Assembly (NCBI GenBank): GCA_005281725.1
Contig: SSBO01000012.1
Coordinates: 9,337,099-9,401,098 of the forward strand
Source of the DNA: Wuchereria bancrofti
Taxonomy: Eukaryota > Nematoda > Chromadorea > Rhabditida > Onchocercidae
Length of the DNA: 64,000 bases
Reading direction: 5' to 3'
The translations under genes and the position numbers were made by a program. Under the pieces are notes generated by a model. That model made no database searches. It saw nothing but the letters and a program-made list of their open reading frames with translations, and was not told where the DNA came from. The first letter of the stretch is position 1. Each line of letters starts with the position of its first letter. Below are positions 52,569 to 64,000 of the stretch, piece after piece.

Positions 52569-53801
52569 TTGTTTTCAAAAAAAAATGTCCATTTTGCACC
52601 CACATAAAGTTAGGAAAAATGTTTTACTTTTTTTTTTAAATTTTTGAAACTCATTTTAAAGTGCACACTTAGATAAGTTTATCGGTCAGTTAATCCTTCC
52701 CTTTTTCCTTTCATTTCCTTCCTTTTCCTGTCCTTTTGATTTAACCCCGTCCTTAAAATACATACACATACACACATACATGCAGTTTATAAATGAAATA
52801 ATTTTTAACGACATTGTTTGTTGGAAGAATTGTGAAATGTCTTTGTGCATTATCTTTCCCTCTCCTCCCTTCTCTCCTTTCCATCTCTGTCCCCCTCTCT
52901 CTTCCTCTCTTTATCTTTTCTCCCCCTTCCATTACTTTCACTTTTTATAAATAGTGTAAATTTTTGCTAAAAATTAATTTATAGAATCAACTAACTGTTG
53001 TTAACAAGAAATACATACACCCACACAGACATATTTTTATATCTAAACATGATAAATATGATTAAATAATAAATTAAATAATTTGCTGATTAATTATCCG
53101 ACTCATAAACTTTTTTGTTATTTCTTTAGAAAGAAAATTTAAATATTTTTACATTTTTCGTTTTTATTTATCCATCTACCCTTCTTATCCATATTCACCT
53201 TCTTCCACCCTTTTTTTCTTTTTTTTCTTTATCTTTGAAATTGAACTTAATTTGACCCGAAATTTAAAACAAATAGTTGTGGAAAGAAAAGCAAAATCCA
53301 GTTTCGTGTACCACTAATTTGATCATGATATTTTCATTTCAATGTTATAAACTTACCACAATAATCTCTTCGGTCATTTTACTGCATCATCTTTTGATAT
53401 GATAAGAGGAAGAGAATGAGGAAATGTAATAGCAATAAAAGATAATACGTTGATAGTATTGTTAGTAAGGAGAAAGAGTTGGAAAAAAAATTAGTTCAAA
53501 CAAAACCAAAAATGTCCATATAACGGTTATAAAATTATTAATTTATCTATCTGTCTAAGATTATTGACAAAATAGTTAAGCGTTTAGATTTTGAAGAATT
53601 AATTACTATTATTGCATCTTGCATCATATTCAAGTTGATATTAATGTGAGAAAAATTAATTTACAATAGTTGTAAATAGTTTTGATAAAATTTATTAATG
53701 AATATGTTAGTATGACGTAGTGATGTGTTTAAATACGTATGCATGTGTTGATAATAAAGTTTTAATATATTATAAATTAAAATTATTGTTTATCACTATT
53801 A

Positions 53802-54122
53802 TTTTTTTATAGTTATTTCAAAATTTAATACATTTAATTTAAGAATAATTTTCATGATTGCTTTATAAGATGAAAAATTTCATTAAAATATTAATGATAC
53901 TGATGACTTTGTAATAATAGTAATAATATTATTATTAATAATAATTAATAGTAATAATAATNTTTTTTTATAGTTATTTCAAAATTTAATACATTTAATT
54001 TAAGAATAATTTTCATGATTGCTTTATAAGATGAAAAATTTCATTAAAATATTAATGATACTGATGACTTTGTAATAATAGTAATAATATTATTATTAAT
54101 AATAATTAATAGTAATAATAAT
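53802..54122. repeat. Perfect 160-base direct duplication around a single N
   Basis: Bases 53802-53961 and 53963-54122 read identically by eye over 160 bases and are separated only by an undetermined base at 53962. This pattern is typical of two overlapping contig ends joined without collapsing the overlap. Confidence 0.93.
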
Positions 54123-54933
54123 GATATTAATGACAGTTAATAATAATAATAGTAATAGTAAATAATAGTATAAATGATAATTAATAATAATAATGATAAT
54201 AATATTAATAATGTTAATAGTGGTGGTAACAACAATAATTTTGTAATAATAACAAGCTATTAGTGATAATATTGATGATAAGAACAATAACTTAAATCAT
54301 TTTATTAACCATTATTATTCACCAATAATCCAAACGTTATGACATATAAAGAATTAAAACTCTTTTCAAGTTTGTTCTGGTTTTGAAAAGAAGAACAGTG
54401 GATTTGATTTGTATATGTAATAATATGAATAGATAGATATGAGATAGCGGAAGATTTGAATTGAATAGGAAAACAAGTAGCGGAATCTTTATCATGTTTT
54501 GAAAAATTTTCGGAGATGATCATCAGTAAAATTATTGAAGGTGATGTTGGCTCGATACCATGATAACAACGACAATGATAATAATGATGACAAGATGACC
54601 GATAGATAATCGTCATCATGTTTGGTAGGCAAAAATTTCTCATACCTTGTCAGTCAGTCAATCGGTACATCATCAAGAGTAAACCACTCAACTCATTTCA
54701 TCCCATTTTTTTCCCTCTCCTTCTCTCTCCCTTCCACTTTTGTCTTCTCCTTCTTATTTCTTCTCTTATTTCTCTCTCTTTATTTATCATTAACTTTCTA
54801 ATTTTTTTAATTTTTAGAAAAAGAAAAAAGAAATTTAAAAAAAAGTAAGAATTAAAAATATTCATTTAAAGGAAATTATCACAAAAGATATACTATATAC
54901 TGTATTCAGTTGATAATCATTTTGAGTGACTAT

Positions 54934-54940
54934 TATTCAG
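54934..54940 (+). promoter_or_regulatory. Possible trans-splice acceptor for the BPI-like gene
   Basis: TATTATTCAG ends at 54940, 31 bases before the ATG at 54972, with no upstream coding exon. The TATAAAAAA directly after it could alternatively be a TATA-like element. Confidence 0.35.
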
Positions 54941-54971
54941 TATAAAAAAAAATCCGGAACTATTTTTCTGT

Positions 54972-57324
54972 ATGATTTATCATTCGTCTGTAATCATTCA
55001 GCTAATAGGATTTCTATTAGTAGCAGAATGCCGTATTGTTTTTGAAAAGCCATCAAAATGGAATAATGCACCAGGTGATTCGTTCTTTTTAATAATTTCA
55101 AAAAAAGAAAAGAAAAAATTTAAAAAATTTACCATCATTCTTTCATTCTATAATAGTATCTATTATATATATATATATATATATAAAAGAAAATAAACAT
55201 GAAAAACAAAAATATCTGAAAGGTATGTGATAAAATTTTCTGAACAAAATATTTTTTTTTCAAAAACGATAATCATTTTTAAATTTTATTGCTGTATCTT
55301 AAATGATTTATTTATTACTATAATTTTTCAAACGTATTATATTTATTTGATCAACAACTCATTAATCAAATTTATATAAATAATTGAGTGGTTCTATATT
55401 AGAGCTTATAGGTAGTAGTTAATGGTTAAAAATGTTAATTTACAAATATTAAGCAAATATTACTATTAATATTAAACCTTTTTGCAATTTATTTTTTCAT
55501 TCCTATTAAAATTTATCTTCAAGGATTAATCTTTGAAAATGTCATACTAAATTTCGCACAAAATAACAATTTCCTAGCTTCTAAAATCAAAATTTAAGTT
55601 TATTTAATGTTAAAAAATCACTGAAAAATAAACTTTTTATTAGTAAATTTTTTTTAAAAGAAGTGGGAGACATAAAGCAATGAATTATTTTACATTCTAC
55701 AACTTAATCTCACTTATTTTTTTCTTCTTTTTTTAATCCTTAATTAAATGAACTTCTTATTGTTGATAATTTTTGTCACTTATTTTTTTCTCATCTTTCA
55801 TTTTTTAATAATTCAAGGAAAATGAATATTTTGAAATAAAAATTTAGGTTGGCCAGCAGTTAAAGTACGTTTAACAAAGAGTGGTGCAGAACATATCAAA
55901 CAAATTGGTGTGAAAATTTTAAATGAGGAAATTTCACAATTAAGTGGATTTCAAACAATGCATTCATTCTCTGAACATGGTCAAAAATGTTGCCATTAAT
56001 TTTTAAATTATTTAATAATTGAAATATATATACTCCATTTAATAAAATATACTTTTATTTAAGTATTTAAGTGATAACTTTTTTTTTAATAATAATATTT
56101 TTAGGTGTAACAGGACGAGTTCAACTATATAATGTTAACGTGTTACGTTATTCACCACCGCAGTACACGTCACTGGAATTTGTTTCACCATCCTATGTTG
56201 TCTTTCAAATGGATCGAATGGATATAGCGTAAGATTTGTTTGTTTGTTTTTATTTCTTAACAATATTTCAATTATATAATTAATTAGTGATAGTGTTTGT
56301 TTGCATGAATGTTATAAACGGATAAGATAATTTTATTTATATTACGTATATTAAATAATAAAATATGAATAAATTTTTACAATTACATCATGAAACAGCT
56401 ATAAAGGCTTTCCAGATTAATTTATACAATTCGATAATCTCATAAATCTTCAAATGATTGGGCAATTCTCATCTATTCTTTAGTGAATTTTAGGAATTCA
56501 ACAAGCTTCGTTTGGATTTAGTTTCAGGTAAAAAATTCATCACACCACTGCCAACTTGTCCTTTACCAAATATTGGAAAATTACTAATTATTTGAAATAA
56601 AATAAACATGCAAAAAAAAGAAAAATCAATAATTTATACAGTTGCAAAATAATTTCAGTTTAGCTGGACGATTTGCTGGAACAGTAGCATTGATACCAGT
56701 AACCGGTTCCGTAACAGGTGATTTACGACAAATGAGCATTCGACTACAAACAAAATTTAGCAGAGCTATGAATGGTTTAATAGAAGTGAAGGTAGCTCAA
56801 ATACAATTTTTATTTAAATTTTGTAAAAAATATAATCTCTGAATTGATATTTCATTTTTACTTCTATTGTATCTTTTGTTACTCTCCTAAATTTTCTTAT
56901 CATTTCATTTCAGGTTGTTGGCTGTACTACCATCGTTCATTACAGTCATTTTTCCATAAGTGCTAATGGTGCATTAAATGGTTTTGTAAAAATGATTGAG
57001 GTATTAGCAGTTTATTGTTTTCGTAATTTTTGCATAATTATAAATTAGTGAAAAGTGATTGATGTATGATAATTCTTCTTTTACTTACTCTTTCTAATAA
57101 TTATCAATTATCACACACTAGTGATTATATATATTAATGTATTATTTATTGCATATATTAATGACTATTAGATAGGTAGAAAGTTTATTTAATTAAAAGA
57201 GTGAGAATGAAAGAGAAACTAAAAAAATGCTTCATTTCATTAATAAATAGCTGAGATTTCTTTCATTCCTATTTATTTATAATCATTTTAAAATGAAATA
57301 AAAAAATGAACGAAGAAAATTTTT

Positions 57325-57363
<39 letters not shown>

Positions 57364-60300
57364 ACTTTTCTAAATCATATAATTGAAATAATAGATGAAA
57401 ATAATTTTTAACTTTTAAATACTAAACCAAATATCTTTTCAATAAAATAATCTTCTGGAACAGCATATAATTAAATTTATTGATAAAATTTATCATTGTT
57501 TTACAAAAATTAATCATTTATTATCTTATCCATATAATTTACTTATCAGTTGCAGGCACAAATAAATGAAATAATACGACAAAAAATTCCAAGTGTTTTT
57601 TGTAATAGTTTACAAAGAATTATTGAAAATAGTTCACCAAGTCTTTTTCAGGTAATAATATTTTATAAAACATTTAACAATTTTTTATTTTTTGTTTGTT
57701 ATCATTTTTTTTCTATAAAAGGATGATAGTCAAATGATAAATAATAAAGAATTTTTATTTTGAAATGAACATTTTAATAGAGTTTCTGTTAAAGTTTTTT
57801 CATCATTTATAAAGTATTGAAACTCAATCAATTATAAAGTGCTATATGTTTTTCATTTTTTTCTTTTTTTTTATTCGCAAGACTTTTAAGAAAATTTTTT
57901 TTCCCGCCTAAAGTTTTTATGTTTTCAAAGAAGTTTTTTTTTTTTTTAAATTAAAAATTTTTATCTCAGGTAATTTATTAGACGAAAGAAATTTGTATGA
58001 TAAAACTAAAATGTTACAAAATTTTTTATGATAATAATATTAGGCATTAAAATAATGGCAATGATAAAATGAATGTAAAAGGAAAAAAAAAAACGAAATT
58101 GAAATATTAATATTTTCTACTCCTTTGTTTTCTTCTTTTGCAGCGTTTAGCATTTACAAATTTAACTGATCATTTTAATTCTGTTAATTTGATTGATAAT
58201 ATGATTGTAAGCAAACTTTTTCGTCGTCTCACTAATGGTTTATACATTGACAATCGTAATATTAATGATCCAATTGTTACATCGGATTATTTTGAAACAC
58301 AACAAAAAGGTTTATTCAATTTTTTTTGCTCGAATTCTTATTAAAAATATTTCAAAAATTTGTTGAAACAAAAAGAAAGAAAAGAAAATTTGAACAAAAA
58401 TTTTGCAATTATTTTAATTAATATGAAATAATTTTACAATTTTTGTCCAAATAATACATATTGCAATGTTAGTTTTAAAAGTAATTAAAAATAATTTTAA
58501 TTATCAGTACAATATATCCATACATATATATTTTGCAATTAACATTGCACAAAAATTGTTCTCTTGAAATATAAACAACATTTATTATTTAAAGTTGGGA
58601 CAAAAAAATAAATATTCTATGTGTAAACAAAATTTAAAGTTTGTACTTTCAAAAAAAAGAAAAAACGAATTAATTATGTACATAATTTTGGATTACATGT
58701 AGTTAAATAAAACAAAAAAAAATTAAAAATAATTTTTTTTCTTGAGGTGAAGTTAAATATGATAATGATCATCGTCCAATACCATTTAATGCTCCAATAA
58801 TGCGTACCGGAAATGATTCATCCAGAATGTTGTACTTTTACGGTTCGGAGTATCTCTTCAATTCACTTCTTTATCATGCATATGAAGGCGATCGGATGAT
58901 CGTTGAGGTAAAAACAAAAGAAAAGAAAAGAAAAAAACGATAGTTTTTTGTTTTTGTTTATCTCTTATCTAATTACATTTAAATTAAATTCATATTTTTA
59001 AATTTCAAAAAATTGAAATTTTTCTTTTAAATTCAAATTTTTTCACTAATTTATTTATTATTTTATAATAATAGATTGATGAAAATATTTTACCAATACA
59101 ATATAAGCCAATTGTTCGAACAAGTTGTGATAATTCACAACGTAATAATGGAAATTTTGTATCATCCTTTTGTTTGGGTATGTTAATACCAGAAATAGCT
59201 GATCGTTATCCTAATGCATCATCATCATTCTTATTATTACCACATCAAATACCTGAATTTCGGCTTTCCAAAGATACAGGTTCTATTGATTTAAAAAGTT
59301 CGTTTCGTTTCTTTTATTATTATTATTATTTAATTTTTAGTTTTCTACTTTTCCTATAAACTTAATTTCTCTTTTCTTTTTTGTATATTTATCATAATTT
59401 ATTAAATATTTTTAGCTTAAATTTACAAAATTATAATCCAAAAAATAAAAGTTACAATTAAATTAAGTTAGTATAAGAGAAAAAACAAATTAAATTAAAT
59501 GAAATTGAAATGAAAGAAAATTATTTTAATGATGTTTAATAAAATACAGATCGTGTGCTAACATATATAAATGATGGTCGTAGAAAAAAACAAATTATGG
59601 TAAGCACAGCGGATCTTCAAGCAGATTTTCGATTACTTATTGAAGATGAAAAATTTGCTGCAGCTTTAAAAATTAACAAATTTGATATAAGGTAATAAAA
59701 ATTTGTTCCTTTTTCTTTTCGGAATTTAATGTTTTTATTGGCGACAATTAAAAAAAAAATTTATTAGAGCTAAAGTTAAATCATAGTTTCTTTTTTTTGT
59801 CTTATTTTAATCAAAAATTGCTGCAAATTATTTGAATTCAATAATAATCTTAAAAATTATGTTTCATTAAAGCAATATTTTGCTAAACATTTATTAAGCA
59901 TAACAATTTTTAAGCATAAAATAGAAATTATTGCAATAAATTATGTTAAACAATATATTTCATTGCCAATGTTTAAGAAAACAAAAAACATAAGTAAAGG
60001 GAAAAAACAAAATAAATAAACAAACAAATGTTTTGCTTTTAGGTTGCATCGAAGTGCCATAAAAGGTCTTACTAGTAATTCAATTGCACAACTTGCTCCA
60101 TTAGCCAAAACATTCCTTGGACCACAACTTGTTAAAGCATTAAAAAATGGTATCCCACTTCCATTAAAGGTTAATTTATTTTGATTAAAAAATATTTCAA
60201 ATTTTTTAAACTCATTATTTAATAATTGTATAAATTTATCTAAAATACTAATAACTTATTATGAATGGAACTTTTACTGACGATTATTGATTGAAAATTG

Positions 60301-60776
60301 AATTTATTGATTAATAGTTTCTTTTTTTTTTGTTCATTATTAATAATTGCAAAATATATTAGATCGTCCGTAAAAGACTGTTTTTTTTTCAAACATTTCA
60401 TTTTAAAGGTTAATAAAACTTGAATTCAGCATTGATTTAAAATTTTTAAATGAATGTCATCAAAAGTGAAATCAAAGAAAAGGAAAAACACAAAAAGAAA
60501 GGACGGAAAATTTACTACTATTGATTATTAATTATTCAAAAATGTGATTTATTGTAGTATTATTTCAATCCTTCAGAAAACAAAGAAATGTAATCTATTT
60601 CTTTTCTTTTCCATTCAATAAATCTCAACCATTTCTTTCAGGATTCAATTGAATTTATCAATCCACAATTAATTATTCATGATAAATTCGTAGAAATCGC
60701 TACCGATTTTCGCTTAGGTGAAATGAAATTACGCGAAGAAGTTAAGAAAGCATTTGCTTCTGTATTTCATAATTAA
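54972..60776 (+). CDS. Secreted BPI/LBP/CETP-family lipid-binding protein, 12 exons, 542 aa
   Basis: Two-domain lipid-binding fold of the bactericidal/permeability-increasing and plasma lipid-transfer family; the natural ligand here is unknown. Exons: 54972-55074, 55848-55979, 56105-56228, 56659-56791, 56914-57000, 57556-57651, 58144-58309, 58747-58907, 59075-59297, 59550-59691, 60043-60169, 60642-60776; all phases close. A hydrophobic N-terminus (residues 1 to about 20, VIIQLIGFLLVAEC) acts as a probable signal peptide. Then come PAVKVRLTKSGAEHI, the ISISANG-type sheet region, and Cys168 and Cys209 at the spacing of the conserved family disulphide (135/175 in BPI). The C-terminal GIPLPLKDSIEFINPQL resembles the family end GFPLP...NPxL. 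Human members are about 480-490 aa, and nematode members tend to be longer. An AATAAA overlaps the stop codon (60776-60781) and another lies near 61417. Confidence 0.92.
55164..55185. repeat. (TA)n microsatellite
   Basis: An AT dinucleotide run in intron 1 of the BPI-like gene. Confidence 0.9.
57328..57357. repeat. (AT)n microsatellite
   Basis: About 15 AT dinucleotides in intron 5 of the BPI-like gene. Confidence 0.92.
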
Positions 60777-62576
60777 ATAAAATTGTATAGGATAATTCTT
60801 TTTTTTTTTACAAATTATAACAATATTTTTTGATTTATTTTAATATTTTCAAATAGATATTTATTGCTTTTATGTCTCTCTTTTTTCGTATTTTTTTCCT
60901 ACATTGTTTAAAATTATAAAAATTTAATATTTAGTATTAAATCAAATTCTGTAAATCAAATTTATAAATATTTCAAAATTAACTTTGCCATATTCTGAAC
61001 ACGAAAATCAAGAACAAAAAAAAGTTGATAATAGCAAATAATTTATGTGAGATTTTAATAGCTAAACTTTTCATTTTTTTCTGTTTTTATCTCATAATTG
61101 CTTTTTTCTTTCTCCTTTTTTTTGCCACTAAAAAAGATTTTAGACATTTGAAATATTTAAAAAAAAGATTTATGAATTATGTGATGATTTGATTATTATT
61201 GAATGTGTCAAATACATACAACTTTCGTTTTCTGCATGAATGTAAGAATAAATTTTGAAGAACTTTAAAATTTGGCATATAAACAAAATAAATAACATAA
61301 ATTATTGATGGTTTTTATATTTACACTTGCCATATTATGTATGTATAGTTCGATATATATCCGAATATTGTATAATAATTGTTAAATTAACATTTTATCA
61401 TGGTTGCTCATTTTTCAATAAAATTAAAATAATTTGTTGCTGTACCTATTTGTAATATGAAAGAATTCGTTTGTTCGTTTCTTTCTGTAATATCATATGA
61501 AATTAAAAACAGAAATAATTTAGAAGGGTCCATCTTATTTTTATTTCAAATTTTCTTTTCAGCTAATATAAATTTTCATTAGTTTGAAAGTTTAAAATGG
61601 ACTTCTCAAATTTTTTGATTTTTTCATACATATGTAAAGAATAATTAATTACATCATACAGTGTGTACCCGTAAAATTCTTAACAATATTTGATAGAGTT
61701 CAAAGTAATATATGGAAATTATTCGCTAAATATTTCTACTGCTATTATGAACCTGAAATTGGAAATGAAAATTCTGAAATAAGAAAACCTGGTACTTAAG
61801 TATTCATTAGTACAACATTGTATTTGAAACCAGAAGAGACTGTTTATTCAGAAGACTGTTTATTAATTCTTTTATGATTAATTGAAATATTACGTGAATA
61901 TAAGTCGCTTTTCATATAATTTGCAATTAAAACGCACCATTTAGAGATTTTCAAACTTTAACAAATCTTATCTCTTTTACCTGACAAAATTTAGTTGACA
62001 TTTGTTTCCATAATACTGCCGTTGGGTTCACTAAACAAGTTTTAAAGTGAATTTAAGATATACGATGAAATTCTCTCAATTCCCACTCAAATGCCACATT
62101 TGACAGTCAAGATTTATTCACAAATTTCAAACACAGCAAAGTATAACAATTATAGTATTGTAAATATTGAAATATTAGTTGGAAAAGATATGAAGATATA
62201 TTACATAAAGAAATATCAAAACTGTAAATATACAAAATTTCTATAAACTGCAAAAATAGATGTATATGAAATTAAAAAAGACTACCTAGAGACCCACAAA
62301 TTTAATTAGTTTCACGGCTTTTTTTTCCTCTAATGTGTATCTTCATTTGAATATTTGCTTATTTAAATCTTCTACAATCTAATAAAAAAAGGAAAATCAT
62401 CTCAATATGTGTTAATATTAAAAACCTATAAAATAAATTATCATTTCCAGTAAAACATGGATATGATGAAAAATAATGTGAAAATACACATTACGACTTT
62501 TTACTACATGACTACAGTTGAACCAATTAGAATAAATGATATTAGAAAATAAAACAAGAAAAAAAAGGCACACTAG
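60777..62576. other. Convergent intergenic region between BPI-like gene and TIPRL
   Basis: About 1.8 kb between two convergent stop codons. No exon was supported. It presumably holds both 3' UTRs, with candidate AATAAA signals near 60776 and 61417 on the plus strand. Confidence 0.5.
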
Positions 62577-64000
62577 TCAGGTATAATGTCGTAGTGGGAT
62601 TAGTTTTGTCATTTCTTCTTCCACGATTGGCAAATAATTATAAATAAAATCTGGATTTAATATATTGTTTCGTACCTAGAAGATTAAGATGTAATAATAA
62701 AATTCGATGAAGAAAATGAAGTACTAGTTAGAAAAAAAGGAATTATAAAAAAAATTCTGTCATAAATCAATATCATCTCTTCAGCCTATGTTTCTTTATA
62801 AATCAAATGTCAAAAAGATCAAAAAAAAAGAACGAAAAAGATTAATTCTAACGGAATAAACCAAAACGCCTTAGCTTCACAAATTCCATCTTTTTTCCAA
62901 ATTATTTCATTTAAGAAAAATACCACTGGTGATGAATTGGCCCATTTAAGTTCACGACGTGTCCATTTTCTCAAAAATGTGTTTGAATCAAGGTCCTTAT
63001 AAAGTCTTGTATCACAGATGCGAACCAAAACATGATCGATTCGAAGATAAAAACGACAGAGAAGAAATAAGCAGGTTGGCATAGCCCTCAAACGTATGCT
63101 CATCTGGAAGATACAATATTTAAAAAGTATTGCTAGTATTTGTTTAAAATACAAAATTAATATACGACAAACAAAAATGTATTTATGTTAATTTTTCAGA
63201 TAATGTCAAAAATTAAGGCTAAAATCCTAAACAGAAAACTTCATTATAATTCCTATTCCCGGTTCTTTCTTAAAAATCGAGATAAAATTGAATAAATAAT
63301 ATATTTTCATTTTAAAGAAAAAGTAAATTTTCAATTGACACACCTTGGATGATCCATTATCAGCTAATTCATCTTCATAAAGTATCAGCTGTGAATAAAA
63401 ACTAATCGGATCACGACGTTTCAGCTTTTCTATCGAAATCGTTTCTTTGGTTGGTACTACCTAAAACGAATTTATGAATTTTCTTAAAACAACATCAAAT
63501 TTCTTAAATCAACTTAAAAAACATGTTAGGGATTTTTCTTTTTTAGTCAGTTAAAATGAAAGATGGAAAAGTGATCAAAAACATAAAAGGGATAGTACCA
63601 TATAACCTTCCACGGTCCCTTTGTAATTACTTGTGTAAGTCCAATCAAACGGTTGACTATTTCGTTGAAAATGATTCATATCACTTATTGATTGCTCCCA
63701 TTTCTCGCTCGGTCCAATCTTTTAATAGTAAATTATACATTATAAATTGGAAGTTGTATTTTATGTTAATTCCATCTTCAGTATTTGTGATATGCTTACA
63801 CTGTTTTAATCTACTCATTGATAAAGTGATTAAATGGATAAGAACAGAATGATTTGACTGCTTAATCAAACCTCATTAAATAAACAACATCATTCCTGAT
63901 ACTGAGGTGAAATTTAATAGAAATATAAATTGAAGGAGAAAATTAATATTTCACAAATTATTTTACCTTCACATCGGGATATGAAGTGGTGTCGACAAAT
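62577..64000 (-). CDS. tiprl: TIP41-like protein (TIPRL), 5' end outside the window
   Basis: TIPRL/Tip41 binds catalytic subunits of PP2A-type phosphatases and modulates TOR-linked signalling. Exons (high to low): 64000-63967 (partial), 63718-63599, 63460-63344, 63103-62924, 62675-62577; all joins are phase 0. The protein shows PFDWTYTSNYKGT, then VVPTKETISIEKLKRRDPISF, LILYEDELADNGSSKMSIR, and FYLRIDHVLVRICDTRLY, in the order and spacing of the human protein, followed by a final exon with IYNYLPIVEEE. About 182 residues are present; the N-terminal third lies beyond the right edge. The acceptor at 63719 (TATTAAAAG) is atypical, and the donor at 63598 is assigned from phase, so the join after GTVEGYM is the weakest point. 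Confidence 0.92.

Larger units (their letters stand above)
51111..54933. other. Long divergent intergenic region between myosin and the BPI-like gene
   Basis: About 3.8 kb between divergently transcribed genes, so it should hold both promoters. It contains C/T-rich low-complexity tracts (52527-52568, 52856-52929, 54715-54780), AAT/ATT trinucleotide-rich DNA (53915-54240) and the duplicated block listed separately. No coding exon was supported. Confidence 0.5.

Noticed and set aside
52753..54643. Open frames of 62-112 codons on the minus strand
   Set aside because: They arise from pyrimidine tracts and ATT/AAT repeats; their translations are low-complexity (Arg/Glu-rich or Ile/Tyr-rich).
63556..63852. 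98-codon plus-strand frame
   Set aside because: It overlaps the TIPRL exon 63599-63718 in antisense. The minus strand there reads PFDWTYTSNYKGT, a clear TIPRL segment.
1..64000. Wolbachia-derived insertion or other bacterial DNA
   Set aside because: Every recognised protein is of animal type with introns, and no stretch has bacterial gene density or composition.
1..64000. tRNA, rRNA, spliced-leader RNA or CRISPR array
   Set aside because: No cloverleaf with B-box, rRNA core, spliced-leader-like sequence or regularly spaced repeat was noticed by eye; a tRNAscan/Infernal run would be decisive.

Overview
This window looks like nuclear DNA from a parasitic nematode, most likely a filarial (onchocercid) worm. 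The evidence is the strongly AT-rich sequence, many introns of about 100 to 800 bases, acceptor-like CAG/TAG sites immediately or shortly upstream of several start codons (as expected for spliced-leader trans-splicing), and proteins with clear C. elegans-type counterparts. The exact species cannot be read from the sequence. I see no bacterial gene, CRISPR array, rRNA or tRNA.

Layout. Plus strand: a fatty acid amide hydrolase (1154-4860) and the WASH-complex subunit FAM21/WASHC2 (6699-11006). Minus strand, read from high to low coordinates: a divergent class II-type myosin heavy chain (51101-35814), a possible two-exon orphan (34633-33829), nucleoporin NUP35/Nup53 (33115-30477), a small single C2H2 zinc-finger protein (28167-26593), cytochrome c (25875-24799) and the AAA-ATPase/bromodomain protein ATAD2/LEX-1 (22199-13171). 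Plus strand again: a secreted BPI/LBP/CETP-family lipid-binding protein (54972-60776). It converges on a minus-strand TIP41-like (TIPRL) gene (64000-62577) that runs off the right edge.

Exon models were built by hand, joining exons only where reading phase and family alignment agree. They close exactly for FAAH (11 exons, 603 aa), ATAD2 (27 exons, about 1240 aa), cytochrome c (108 aa), NUP35 (8 exons, 335 aa), the myosin (33 exons, 1472 aa) and the BPI-like protein (12 exons, 542 aa). The FAM21 model (about 681 aa) is uncertain in its middle exons.

The genes are mostly unrelated housekeeping functions: lipid amide hydrolysis, endosomal sorting, chromatin, electron transport, nuclear pore, contractility, lipid binding and phosphatase signalling. 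I see no dedicated pathway or novel multi-gene system. The most notable observations are four introns that seem to use GC rather than GT donors (three in ATAD2, one in FAAH), a short-tailed myosin II with a Ser/Arg-rich break in its rod, a near-perfect 43-base inverted repeat and a diverged tandem array inside myosin introns, and a perfect 160-base duplication around a single N that is probably an assembly join.
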